Below are positions 10,401 through 21,910 of a DNA stretch of 64,000 nt, piece after piece. Position 1 is the stretch's first letter. Each line of letters begins with the position of its first letter. Source of the DNA: Archilochus colubris (lineage: Eukaryota; Chordata; Aves; Apodiformes; Trochilidae); NCBI GenBank assembly GCA_023079485.1, contig CM041092.1, positions 1,131,627-1,195,626 on the forward strand, written 5' to 3'. The position numbers were made by a program, and so were the translations under genes. The notes under the pieces were generated by a model, which saw only the letters and a program-made list of their open reading frames with translations, was not told the DNA's origin and searched no databases.

Positions 10401-13400
10401 CTTTTTCTGCATTACCTTTTCAAATGCAGAACCACAGGTAAAGCAAATGTAACAATTCCTCAGCCCCATGAAGCATCATTTCTGCCATTAAAGCAATCCC
10501 AGCTCCTGCAGCAGTCAGTCCCCCCCTTCCTCTGGCTGAGCCTCCCTCCTGGCTTTACAGCCTGGCTTTACCATTTGGAAGAAATTAGGCAGCCTTGGAG
10601 ATCACTTTCCCTGCCCTGTATGAGAAGGGTGAAATACCCTTCCATTTAAATACTTTATGCCCTGGGCTCCCTTTATGTCTCGAACACAAATCTTTGAGTT
10701 GTTTTTTTTTTAAAGCAGGGAATGACATTTAGTCCCCTCATCTGATATAGGAGGTGTGTGTGATGATAAATTAGGTACATTTGGCAGTAGTTCAGTTACT
10801 TCAGACTTCAGTTTCTTCAAGACTCTCAGAAAAATGTCTTCTGGGCTTTGTGATTTAATTTTCTTTTTTTTTTTTTTTCTTGCACATTTTAGTAGCTCCC
10901 TGTGTTTTGCCTTCCTTGTTTATAAAGGGTAAACCTCTGGCTGCTTCTTGCTGGTCCTGTCTCTCTAGAATAACTTACCTCTGCTGCTGTTTTCTTAATT
11001 AAAGAATGTAATCTATTTCTCTGGTAATGGGAGTGAAGAAGGACATTGGCATCAGTGCTTCTCCAGGTTTTCTTTCTTATTTAGCTGCAGCAGTCTGCTT
11101 CCAAATTCAAAAAGATGGGCAAGATCAGTACAGCTGGAAAATGATAAAATAGAGTCTAAACCTTCACACTGAATCGGAGTCTCTTTCCAGAGCTGGGGAT
11201 GCAGGAAGAATCCCAACTCCCAGTGAGCATTGGCAGTGAGAAGCTGGGATGAACACCCTGAGGTCTGGATGTGCTGGGGATGGTTCCTCTGAGCACCACA
11301 GCCTCCTGCTGATGGGAAAAAGAACATTCCAGGACTCTTTCCAGGAGGATCAAAGGGACACAGGCACTTCTGGATGCAAAGCACTTGTGATGCAGGAAAA
11401 CATTTGGGAAAATCCTTTTTGCTCTGAATTCCACACACTGGTATCCACCCAGGTGCACCTCTGTTTGCCATTGGCAGAGAATTAATTTTGTCATCAGCCC
11501 ATTGCTTCATGTTTGATAAAATCTCCTTTCCAAAATAAAGAATTTATAGCTTACCTTCCCTCCATGCACATTATCATTTATAGACCTGACAGCTCCAGTT
11601 GTTAAAAGCAGTACAGGAGGTTTTCTCCAATAAAGGGCTCACATCTTTCTGACATACATTACAGGTTTATTACTTCCATACCCTTCTCAGTCAAGCTGTT
11701 TCATTCATTGTGGGAGTGTCTAAAGTGCAGGTTTTTCATTACCTGTGACTTACCATTCATTTTAGCCCAGAAGTGGTTTCTCTCTGCCTGGTGGTTAGGA
11801 ACAGGAAGGGAAGAGAGGCACAAGAACTCCATTAAGCTAAGAAAACTCACTTAGAGGGAAAGTTAAGGAACCTTTTTTCCCAGGTGGATGTCTACCTCTG
11901 CAGAGCAGAGAGGAGGTGGGTTAATCCCTCTTTTGGTTTAATTTAGAATGAAAATCACTGCCTAGAATATTGAGTGAACTGGTGCCAGGGTGCAGACTAT
12001 TTTTGCTTCTCTGTCTCCATCCTGGTGATTGTGTTAAGGCAGCAGAGCCCTTAAATGAGAGTTTCACCGAGCAGCATCCCGGGTCCCAGACAGCTCCTAA
12101 ATCAAATTCTAAAGGACGTCTCTGGGTCTGCACACAGATGCTAAAATCAGATTGGGTGGAGGAGAGGCCAAACCATGCCATGGTTTCAGTGCAAAAGAAA
12201 GGTCCCAGGTGAGTTTAATGTCCTAATACAGGTGAAACCACAAGGAGTCATCCTCTGAGCCCTAAAATCACAGTAAAGTTCCTCAAAAATCAACGTACAT
12301 AACTGCTTCTGATGGGGACAGAGCTGCAGCCCCCTGGGTCACAGAGCTGACCTAGTTTCATGGTTTTTCCCTTGTGCTGGACAGGCTCTGGTCCTCTGTC
12401 TGGAAAGGCATCAGATTTCCATATTCATAATATTTTATTTTGATTCTCAAGAATAACATTCTAGGTGTCAGGTGACAATCTGCCACCTTGCCAAACCTCA
12501 GGACCAATTTTGATCACGTCGACTCCAATCATTTCTCCATCTTGTTACATGATAAATGAAGACATCATTTCAGGAAAACTCAATTTTCTTTGTCAATACA
12601 ATTTATCTTTCCCCTTCAAATGATCTCTCTCTCTTTTTTCTTCTTCTTTTTTTTTTTTTTTTTTTAAATTAAAACTTCTGTCATGAGCATTATCCTACCA
12701 ATTTTAGGGTTTTTTTTTTCCTTTTCCTTAGTCTGTACTTCCAATCTCCAGCTGCACAAAGGACAAATTGTACTTCAATACCCTACATGGGAACAATGCT
12801 TTATGAATATTGGGAGTCAAACAGCCTTCCTACTGAGAAATAAAAGGTACCTTGAGTTCACACAGTAAAAGTGCCTGTGGGGGCCCAGCACATGTTCTCC
12901 TGGAAGCCTCAGAGGTGCTGATCAGAGGGGTTTGGGTCTTTTTGGTCTCAGCTCAGAGGAAAAATAATGTTTCATCAACTCGATTCAAGTCCTGGCAAAT
13001 GAAGTGTCCCCATCAGAAACAGCAGGTCTGAAAGGATGAGGAGAGGAGTTTGGTGCAGCTGTGTGCAGGTCACACGTGAACCAACCCATAAACCACAGGA
13101 GAAAAAGCTCCCAGGTGGGCAGGGGGGCTGGGAAAGTACCCTCAGTGACTCCTGTGTTCCATTGGGATGGCACTGGCTACCTGCAGTTCCCTGGGTTGTT
13201 TTCTCCTCCTTTTGGTTTCACAGCAGCAAAATGAAGTTTCTTCTCAAGACTCAGCTCACCCTTCCTCTGCCTGGGAACCAGATGATGCCCTACAGGCACC
13301 TCCTGCCTGCAACAACAGCAACAAAAGCTGCCAATAAATACAGCTTTGTAACTGGGGGGTTTGGGGCCGGCTGGCTAGGAGGGATCACTTGCTGGTCCAG

Positions 13401-14664
13401 CAGCACCTGAGCATCTCTTTTCCTCTCTGAACTCAGAGGGCAGGGTTCCTCCTGCCTCCCCCCAGGCAGACAGGGGCTGGGGGCAACCTCATCCCCCCAG
13501 GCTGGAGGAGACCTCTCCATCACCACCCAGGAGCCTTGGAGCTTGGATATTTGGTGTCCCAGGGCTGAGCTGCCAGCAAGCAAGGTCTCAGAGCTCTGCA
13601 GAGCTGAGCTGTCACCAACCCCTCTGCTCCCAAGGCTCTTTAAGGGGGGAAAATTAAACGTGGATTGAAGGCAGACTCAGGACCCAGACTCCTCAGCATC
13701 TCCTGGGTGGACACTGAGCCCACCGAGCTGGGGCATCAGCAGAGCCTCCCTTGGGACCTCCTCTCCCTGCCAACCTCTGACACTCAGCAAATTCTCCCCC
13801 ACGTCCTGCCTCAGCATCCCAGTGTGTGCCAAACCTCCCATTCCTCATTTCCAGGCTAATATTCATGGAGTGGGGTTTGAGAAAAACTGCAGCAATATTT
13901 TAATCAGAATTATTCACCTGAAGTAGCTGTTAGATATTTATGGCATTAATTCAGGCTTAATGCCTTTCTGCCTGGGGAAATCTTTCATTTTAATAACACA
14001 TCAATCACATCCAGGGGTGACCTCATTCATATTTGGAAAACAGATATTCTTTACCCAGTGTTTGCTGGGGGCTGGTTTTCCTCCTGTCAGTGACTGCTGC
14101 CACATTTTAAATGAGATATCACATCTTCAGGTGTCTAACAGCACCCAACAACCTTTCTGCTTCAAAAATAAACAGCAAATGTTCTACCTGGCAAATAAAT
14201 AACCAGAGAGACACAACCCATGGTGCTGCCAGCACAACACATTTGCATTTCCCCTCTTGAAATGCAGAGGGGTTTGGCCTTGGCACCTGCAGCAATAACA
14301 GAAATATTCCTTGTCAAGACCAGAAGTGGGGATAGAAAAGCAGAAACTGGGTTTCTCTTTGGACTCTTCCCAAATGTCATTGATATTGCTTGCAGAGTTT
14401 CCCATGGGCAAAACCAGCCCAAAACATTAATTGGGTTTAATTCTGCAAGGCATAAAAGAATAAAAGCTCAACCAGACCTTTCTGGGGGGCACTGGATGTC
14501 ACCCTCACCTTGGGAAGCATCTCCTGGGTTCTCAGCAGCCTCCAAACCTGGGAAGGTCCCAGTTGCCTCCTTCAGTGCTGCTGCCAGGATCCTGCAGAGC
14601 ACCCCAGGTTCCTGCCAGCCAGGAGCTTTTCTCCTCCCTGAGGTGAGATTGGGGATTCCAGCAT
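7483..14664. other. Unique sequence, no gene recognised
   Basis: Mainly AT-rich single-copy DNA with short homopolymers (A18 near 8625, T14 near 10866, T20 near 12645). Open frames are short and scattered. The stretch at 13855-14010 is AT-rich with many ATTA/TAAT cores and could be a conserved non-coding element. Confidence 0.55.
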
Positions 14665-14674
14665 CAGAACCAGA

Positions 14675-14720
<46 letters not shown>

Positions 14721-14843
14721 CCAGCACCAGCAGCACCAGCAGCACCACCACCACCACCACCACCACCACCACCAGCACCAGCACCAGCACCAGCACCAGC
14801 ACCAGCACCAGCACCAGCACCAGCACCAGCACCAGCACCACCT
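14665..14843 (+). repeat. Compound CAG / CAC / CAGCAC trinucleotide repeat
   Basis: A run of about 14 CAG units changes to mixed CAG/CAC, then about 10 pure CAC units, then about 13 alternating CAGCAC (CAGCAC = 6-bp) units, all in one phase. The spanning open frame would encode poly-Ala, poly-Pro and Ala-Pro repeats, but codon context on both sides is not gene-like, so the frame exists because a trinucleotide repeat lacks stops. The array is likely polymorphic in length. Confidence 0.95.
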
Positions 14844-14999
14844 CCTCTGCACCCCCCAACAAGAACCAGGGGGTTCTGTGGAGGTTCCCTGCAGCACCAG
14901 GTAGGGACAGAAGGAGTTAAATCTCAGCTGGGTGCTGGGGGTTAAAATAAACCCCGGGTCTGCATAATGAGAGGGATTTACAAAAGCTGAGTGCTCTGC

Positions 15000-15200
15000 C
15001 ACTGCTAATTCGTGAACAGCTGCCCAATTCTGAGCTTATTTATTTCAGGCTTTCTAATAGAATTATGAGTGCTCTGCTGCTGGAAGGAAAACCCTTCCTA
15101 ATTAAGGCCTTTCAAAAGAGGGTGCCTTATTTACAACTGGGAATTGAGGCTTTTTTCTTCCCATTAATTGATTAATTACCACCAGGGAACAATTTCAATG
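15000..15200. other. Candidate conserved non-coding element
   Basis: The stretch has dense homeodomain-type cores (CTAATTCG, CCTAATTAAGG, CATTAATTGATTAATTACC) and no stop-free frame or simple repeat structure. That texture is typical of deeply conserved enhancers, but I have no alignment, so this is a judgement from composition only. Confidence 0.25.
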
Positions 15201-15366
15201 GATTGACATCAGCTGAATCTGTTCTGGGGACACCAGCAGAGGGGGCTGATGCTGGAGGGAGGGGACTTGGCCAGAGATGGATCAGAGCCTTGATGCTCTT
15301 TGGGATGTTCTAGGATTAGAGAACCTTGTGTGTGCCCCTCAGCTCCCTCCATCCCCAGGGAGGTCC

Positions 15367-15388
15367 TTGCTGCTGCTGCTGCTGCTCT
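15367..15388 (+). repeat. Short (CTG)n microsatellite
   Basis: About seven CTG units lie between CCTTG and CTCTCC. This is a second CAG/CTG-type triplet tract about 0.5 kb from the compound repeat, in the opposite sense. Confidence 0.85.
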
Positions 15389-18299
15389 CCTATTCTAAAA
15401 AAAAAAAATGAAGCCCTTCTGGGATTTTTATTCCAGCTGTTCCTTCCTTTTCCACCAAATCTTTCCATTTTTCACTGACATGGCAGAACCCTGAGGTGTT
15501 TTTCTCTCTCCTCTGGCATCAGTCCCATCAGTGTTTTCCCCCCATGGCCCATCAGTCCTGGCCCTGTTCTGGCTGCTGAGCAGTTCTGATGTGAAGATGT
15601 GTTCTTTGCATCTCAACTCCAAATACCATTTCCTACCACCAAGCTGTAACATTGCTCTTTCCTTTTTAATGCTTTTTGTCAAAATCTGTCTGGTTTGGGG
15701 GAGACAGCACAGACACACACGGAGAAGCAAAATAACCCAATCTCATCTCATTACTCTCTGCTTGCCAAAACAAAAATCTGAGTGGGGAAAACGCTCTCAA
15801 ACGTCTCTGAATATGTAAAAGATAATATTTAATTTCCCACTCTTTTCTTGCATGCCTTCCAAGCATACAGATCCTATTGGCCTCTCTCCCCAGCTCTTCT
15901 GCCAATGACAAGAATGTTGGGCAGAAATTTATGAAGACTTATTCCCCAAATCCTGCTCCTTCTTTTATTTTTAAGATCAGCATTTCACACCACATCCTTC
16001 TGAACTCCCTCTCTCTATTTCTAGTCCTCTTCTGGAAGGCTATTGACATTTCCTCTTCCCTCCCCTCCCTTCAATACTTCTTCATTTTGTAAAAGGGAAA
16101 TATTAAGGTGATCTGTGTGTGTTGTGGAACCTCTGACTGCTCTGTTCCATATCTCTGAAAAATAATTATCACTTGGTTATTGATTTGAAATAAAATTCTT
16201 CCAGTCCTCTCTGAGTTTCGTTGTGGGGTTCCCTTTCACCGAGCAGTGTTTGAAGCTGGAAAGGTTCCCTTGCACACTGCAGGAGATAGTTTGTTAAAAC
16301 ACAAGATCTTCATCAGAGCAAACATCCCAGTTTGTCTTGGGGTTCTTTTTTTCACATTGCATAGATGTTCTCATTAAAAAAAAAAGTACCATTATTTAAT
16401 GAAGTTATGCAAACACTGACTGCAGAGCACATCTACCAAATCCCTCACTTTCTCCCTCATTTTCTGCTTCCACCCCAGCAGTGAAATTGGTGGGTTCTGG
16501 GCAAAGCTGAAGAGCCCAGAGAAGAACCCAGAGCTGTGGGAGAATTCCTCCTGCTCCAGCAATGAGGTTGGGACTAAATTCAGGCTGCAGCTCACCCTGG
16601 CCTTCTGGCAGAGAAGGGGAAGAAGAACTCAGGAGCCTTCTGTGGAAAATCACAAAGGTTGAAAAGTTGAAATGTCACTCGTTGAATTTTGTTGATGAAA
16701 AATGATTTGTTCCCCCAAACATCCGGAGCAATCCCCACTCCAGATCCTCACCCTCATACAAGCTCTCGGTTAGCATTTGTGAAACTCATCTGGAAATTAA
16801 TAAAGATCTGGGGAAAAAAACCCAACCAAAACCCAGCACACCTTCATCAATTTTTAAATAGGTCCAGTTTTAAATTGCCACCCATTAATTAGGATTTTCC
16901 TTCACTGCAGACAGAAAGAGATGTGCCAGTAAGGAACAGCTGGAAAAGACTAATGAAAGGCTCAATATACCAATTTCAGCTATTTAATATATAACAACTT
17001 TCCCAATACTTTACTGAGTTTGTCATGGATTTTCACATCTAAGAGTGTCTATTTAGCAGGAGACCAAAATAACCAAACCAAACCAAACCAAACACAAAAA
17101 AGAAACACACACACACACAAAAAACCAAACCAAAAAGCAAACAAACAAAACCAAACCAAACTGACTCATGAGTGGAGAGGAGCTCTGATGTCATTATTAA
17201 TGGAATGTTTTAGTGGTACAGCAGTTCACTTCCCAGCTTTGTTCCTGAAACTTTTCCTAGTGTCAGATATTTGTACAAGGGACCTCAGTAAAACCTGTAC
17301 TATCTGAAAGAAAAACAAACCAAAAAAACCAGAAAACAAACCAAAAGAAAACCCCAAAAAACAACTATCTGAAAAAGCTAAAACAGCCTATGGAAAAAAA
17401 AAAAAAAAAGACAAATCATTAAGAAATCACCAAAGTGCCAGGAAGATGAAAAATTTCTTATTTCTTTGTGCTCCCCAGAGAAGGGCACTGCAGAGCTGAC
17501 CCTGCCAGCAGCACAGGGGATGTGGCACTGGTATTCTTTTCTTTCGAGGCTGTGTAAGTGATGAGCTCTGGAGGCTGCAATGTGGGGTGCAGCAGCTGAG
17601 CTGAGGGAGAATGCAAAGATCAGAGAGGGGAAGATCCAAAACCTGTCATTATCTCAGGAGCAGGCAAGTGTGAGAGAGCAAGGGGATGGGCTCAGCCACA
17701 AGGGCATAAAGCAAGTAATGTTGTAGGATAAAGACAGTGTTGAAAAGGCAAAGTATTTATCTGTACAGGGTTTTATTAAAGAAGAAACTGGAGAAATCTC
17801 TTTTCTTTCAGTGTAACAAAGGTAGAGAATCAGAGGAACACCTGAAGTGAACAAGCAGAGGTGAGGTCAAATTGGCACAGAAAGTGCTGGGGGACTCCAC
17901 TCCAACCCATCCTCTAAGAGCCCTCCCAGAACCTTGGGAATTGCAGGTAAAAAGCTGAATAAATAAATAAAACCTGAAATTAACTCCATGGTGTAAACCA
18001 ACAAAGCTTTATACCTGAGAGCCAGCAGCCAAACCATCTTGTTTGCATCCAATCCCTCTCCCTGGATGAAAAGGCTTCCGGAACATCAGCAAAACAAAGG
18101 ATGGCAAAGAACATCCAGATGAGCTCAGGTTTTTCTGTAAAAGCCCAGGGGAGCCCAATGGCAGAGCCAAAGGATGCCCCAGAGGGAGAGAAGGAGTCTG
18201 TAAGTACTGCAGGGAGCAGAGCAGGTTAGGGGAGGGCAGAGCAAGGTGAGGAATGGAGCCTGAGCTCTGCTGAAACCTGGTGCTCAGAAAACAGCCCTG
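15389..18299. other. Unique sequence, no gene recognised
   Basis: AT-rich single-copy DNA up to the solo LTR, apart from the 17-kb A-rich microsatellites. The part at 16830-17020 contains CATTAATTAGG and TATTTAATATATAAC and may be regulatory; nothing decisive is visible. Confidence 0.5.
17070..17165 (+). repeat. (CCAAA)n and (CA)n microsatellite
   Basis: Repeats of CCAAA/ACCAA, then a short (AC) run and AAACAAAC units. A further A-rich ACCAAA stretch follows at about 17308-17410. Confidence 0.85.
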
Positions 18300-18304
18300 G
18301 GTGC
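18300..18304 (+). repeat. Target-site duplication GGTGC, left copy
   Basis: This 5-bp direct repeat abuts the LTR start and is matched exactly at 19118-19122. Confidence 0.8.
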
Positions 18305-19117
18305 TGTCAGGGTTTAACACTGGCCTGGCAATTAAACCCAGTACCAGACGCTCTCTATTAATCTCTCTCTCCTCCTTGATAAAGAAAGGAGAGAATAAGG
18401 GAGAGAGACTGATGGGTTGGAAACTAAACTACACAGCTTTAATGAAGCAGTAATGATAAATAGGAGAAATTACTAAATCTATACAAATATACAGGAAAAT
18501 GGATCCCACATTCCTCCCCCCTTTTCCCCCAGTAACTCTCACATCCCCACCGAGGCTGCAGGGCAGCCCTGGGAAAGTCCAGGCTGGAATCCTGGGGTCA
18601 GCAGCAGCTGGAGCTGGAGGCAGGAACACACAGCTATGGGCTGGCACGGATCAGGAGCACAGGCAGAGGAAGGGATGGAATCCTCCCAGGGTGTCAGGTG
18701 AAGGAAGGGAAGCAGGAAAGGCAGGAAGGGCAGAAGCTGGAAACTGGAATCAGGAAATCATGGCTTGGCCCTCGTGATCCCTCAAATTTATCCTGAGTAT
18801 GAGGTGTATGGGATGAAATCCTCTGTTTGGTCAGTTCTGGCATCTATCTTGTCCCTTCCTCCCCAAAGGAGGCTGCAGGTGGGACCTCTTTATTCCTTCT
18901 GGAGGGTAAAATGTTCCTCAGAGCTGAGCAGTGTCCTTGGCTCTGCACACCAGTCTCTAGCAGTACCTATAAACATCGAGTGTTATCAGTCCTAGAAGCA
19001 CACACTGACTGAGAAACTTGCTGTTCATTTCAGCAAGTGCAACTACTTACAAGAGACTCAGCTAAAAGCAAAAGTACAAGACAGAAAATCACCTTTATCC
19101 TGGCCCAACCCAGGACA
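18305..19117 (-). mobile_element. Solitary LTR of an avian endogenous retrovirus
   Basis: The element begins TGTCAGGGTTTAAC and ends CCAACCCAGGACA on the + strand, so it has TG...CA ends. It is flanked by a perfect 5-bp direct repeat, GGTGC, at 18300-18304 and 19118-19122. Its termini resemble a common bird LTR family that starts TGTCCTGG on its own sense strand, which puts the sense on the minus strand. The length (813 bases), the lack of any gag/pol/env sequence and the flanking duplication indicate a solo LTR left by recombination between the two LTRs of a provirus. A 5-bp duplication is usual for ERVL-like elements and also seen in others, so class is uncertain. A minus-strand AATAAA lies at 18889-18894. 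Confidence 0.85.
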
Positions 19118-19122
19118 GGTGC
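19118..19122 (+). repeat. Target-site duplication GGTGC, right copy
   Basis: It abuts the LTR end, identical to the left copy, and marks a clean retroviral integration. Confidence 0.8.
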
Positions 19123-20307
19123 ACACCAACCTAAAACACCAGGGTTTTGGGGTTTTTTGAAGTGTTCAGATGATCCAAAGCAAAACGAAGTGTGGTTCAG
19201 ACCTTGGATGGTGCTTCCCAAAGTGGTGTTATTAAGGATGACTCAGGATGTTATTAAGGATCAGCTGGGCTTGTCTCCAGCTCAACCCAAACTCCTGATG
19301 TGTGCCTTCCCCCCATGTAAAGGTCAGCTCCAGCATGTCACCAAAACTCAGCTAAATCATCATCCACCTCCCAAACAGGAGCATTTGTTTCCTTCCACTG
19401 CACACCCAGGGGAATATTCACCTCTTGGATTTAACAGCTGAAATCAAGCCGAGGAGAATGGATCCTCAAGCTCCGTGTCTGTATTTCACCAGAGGGTGCC
19501 CAAGGCTGTGGGAATGTGAAGAAATCCAAGGAAGAAAATTCACAGAAAGGGCAGTGACTGACCACTGAGTTTGCCTCCTTGCTTTCCCCTCCATCCCCCA
19601 GCAAGGCTGATAATTCCCAGGCTGACTCCTGGGCGCTTCCTGAGGGACTTCCCAGGACTCCTAATTCCCATCCTTTCCCTCTCTCAGCTCCAGGGATGGG
19701 TGCCAGGAACAAGAGGCCTTAGGATGAGCTTGGAAGAGCAACAGGGGGGGGTTCAGCTGAACACTTGGGATTTTTAGGATCTTTCCAAGAACCTTTCCCG
19801 GGAGAAGCAGGCAGGGAACAGCCCCAGGATCACTGCCCTGCCAGCCAGGAGTGTCCGGATGCTACACGGGAGAAATCCAGGAAAAATGACACTCAGGAAA
19901 CAAAACTCATTCCCTGAGGAACGGGAAAACCGAGTGAGGAGAGAGGGATAAACCCGGCAGCTGTTGTTGGGAACTTAAATGTATCTCTGGGCATCTCATC
20001 ACCAGTCCTGCTGAAGGCTTTGAGTTCAAATGTGTCTTTTGGGTGGCTGATCACCTGCATTGGTTTGAGTTAAAAATGTATCTTTTAGGGATCTAATCAC
20101 CTCTCATGCTAAATGTTTTCAGTTCAAAATGTATCCTTGGGGTATCCAACCACCCGCAGGGCAACTCCCCACCCAAAGCCAACAGAGGTGCCATTTCGTT
20201 TTTGCCAGAAGCACCTTTCCCCCAAACAGAGCACAGCCAAATTGAATTTGTTGTTCAACAGCCAAGTTGAATTTTCAGCGCCTAGATTTATAAAATAAAA
20301 TATGGAG
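19123..20307. other. Unique sequence with a weak internal repetition
   Basis: No gene was recognised. Around 19975-20150 a phrase of the type AAATGTATCTTT/GGG...ATCTAATCACCT recurs three or four times at about 55-60-base spacing, which looks like an old, short tandem duplication. Confidence 0.5.
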
Positions 20308-20474
20308 GGAAAAAAAAGAAAAAAATAAAGGGAAAAAAAAGAAAGAAAGAAAAGGAAAAAAAGAAGAAAAAAGAAGAAAAAGAAAGGGAAAGAAAAAGAA
20401 GAAAAACAAAGAAAAAAGAAAAAGAAAAGAAAAAAAAAAGAAGGGAAAAAAAAAGGAAAAAAGGAAAAAAAAAA
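20308..20474 (+). repeat. Polypurine (GAAA/GAAAA)n tract
   Basis: About 165 bases of almost pure A and G on the + strand are made of GAAA, GAAAAA and GGGAAAAA units with only a C or T here and there. Such tracts can adopt triplex DNA and are unstable in length. Confidence 0.92.
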
Positions 20475-20700
20475 TCACATCCTACAAATCACATCCTTTA
20501 TGCCTGGGCAGAGCCTCTCACTTGTTGGTTCAGCCTCTCCTTTTTCCCCAAAGTACCAATCCCAGTTCTGTGTTCCCAGGAGCTTAACACAGTCTAAACA
20601 AACTGCATTTGGGGCACAAGTTTGGCACCGAATCTGAACCAAAAGCTGAGCTGCACATTATGCCCAAACTTTCCTGCATCTCAGGTAGCTCCAGAATGTT

Positions 20701-20760
20701 TATACATATATATATATTTATATTATTTTAGTTTTTAAATTATTTTTATATTTTATTTCA
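20701..20760 (+). repeat. AT-rich low-complexity (TATA)n
   Basis: A short (AT)n core at 20703-20720 is followed by T-rich sequence; simple AT-rich repeat. Confidence 0.75.
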
Positions 20761-21910
20761 GTAGCTTCAGCTCCACTCTTCTCCCTTCCCTTACCAAGCA
20801 CACTCAGGAAAGACAGAGCAGAACTTTGGGAGCACTTTCCAGAAGAAGTGGGAGGAAATATTTCCCTAAAGATAGGAGGCAAACTGAGCTGCAGACAGCA
20901 GTGGTTGGAAGGAAAAGGTAATGGAAGGGAGAGAAAAGAGAGATGTGCTGCCCAGAGAGGAAGAGCTGACAGGCCAGGGGAGAGGAACAGCACTGGGGAA
21001 GAAGGAGGTAAAGGCAGGTGCAGGGGTAAAACCCAACATCCCACCTGATGGGACAAAACCCTGCAAGATCAGGCAGAAAAGCTGCCTGTAGAAATGAAAC
21101 TCAGACATGAAGAACTCCCAGGAGGAGTCAGAAATCCCCAAGCCCCCAACCTGGATAGGAAAACTGGAACCCAACCTGAAGGTGTCAGAGCAGCAGGCGA
21201 CAGAAATAAAGCTGAGAAAGAGCTCTGCTCATCGTTGCTTTTGACATTTTCAGTTAATGAGTCTTATATTTGGGCTAGCAGAGGTTTTTCTGGTGTGTTT
21301 TCTACGTCCTGTGGAGCTCAAGGCAGTGTCGAGGTGGGAGGTGACAGATGACAGCACGTTTTGGACACCCCTTGCTAGTGCAGATTGTGAAAACAAAATT
21401 CAGCTCTGCAGAGAGCTTGGGATGCTCAGCAGCTCTGTGGCTGCAAAACATTAACTTGCAGCACCCTTTAATAACTTGTCCAAACAGTTTACACCATAGC
21501 TAAGATTTTATCAGTCTGGATAAGCTTAAAGGAAGACAGAGCTGGCCAGATTCAGGGGAGAGAAGGACCTCAAAATCAGCTGAGCAATAGCAAAGGATTA
21601 TTCCTGGGCTTTCAACTGGCACAGGGGATTCCAGCCAGGAGCTTGAGAGCTGCAGCCCCCAGCATCTCCCCAGGGACAGGGACCCAGAACAGGCACACAG
21701 GGCTCTGGCACCGGCTGAGCAGGAAAATGGTGCCAATTAACCACTATCATCTTTAATAAAAATATGTTGTGATAAATCCCTTTGCTGGGGGGCTCTGGCT
21801 GTGCTGCCTGGTTGGTGTTTCCTCCAGGAGAATGTCTGCAAGGAAATAACAGAGCTTGGCCCCATGCTGACAGGGAGGACATCAGGGGTACTCCTCATAG
21901 CTACACAAAT
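20761..21910. other. Unique sequence, no gene recognised
   Basis: Single-copy DNA between the AT repeat and the CR1 copy. Open frames of up to about 110 codons lack recognisable domains. Confidence 0.5.

Noticed and set aside
14220..14945. A 241-codon frame with poly-Ala/poly-Pro
   Set aside because: The frame stays open because of the CAG/CAC triplet repeat; flanking parts show no conserved domain, exon signals or codon bias.
15230..15250. ACACCAGCAGAGGGGGCTG as a CTCF site
   Set aside because: It fits the consensus only with a shift or a mismatch at the key GGC; weaker than the site at 37175.
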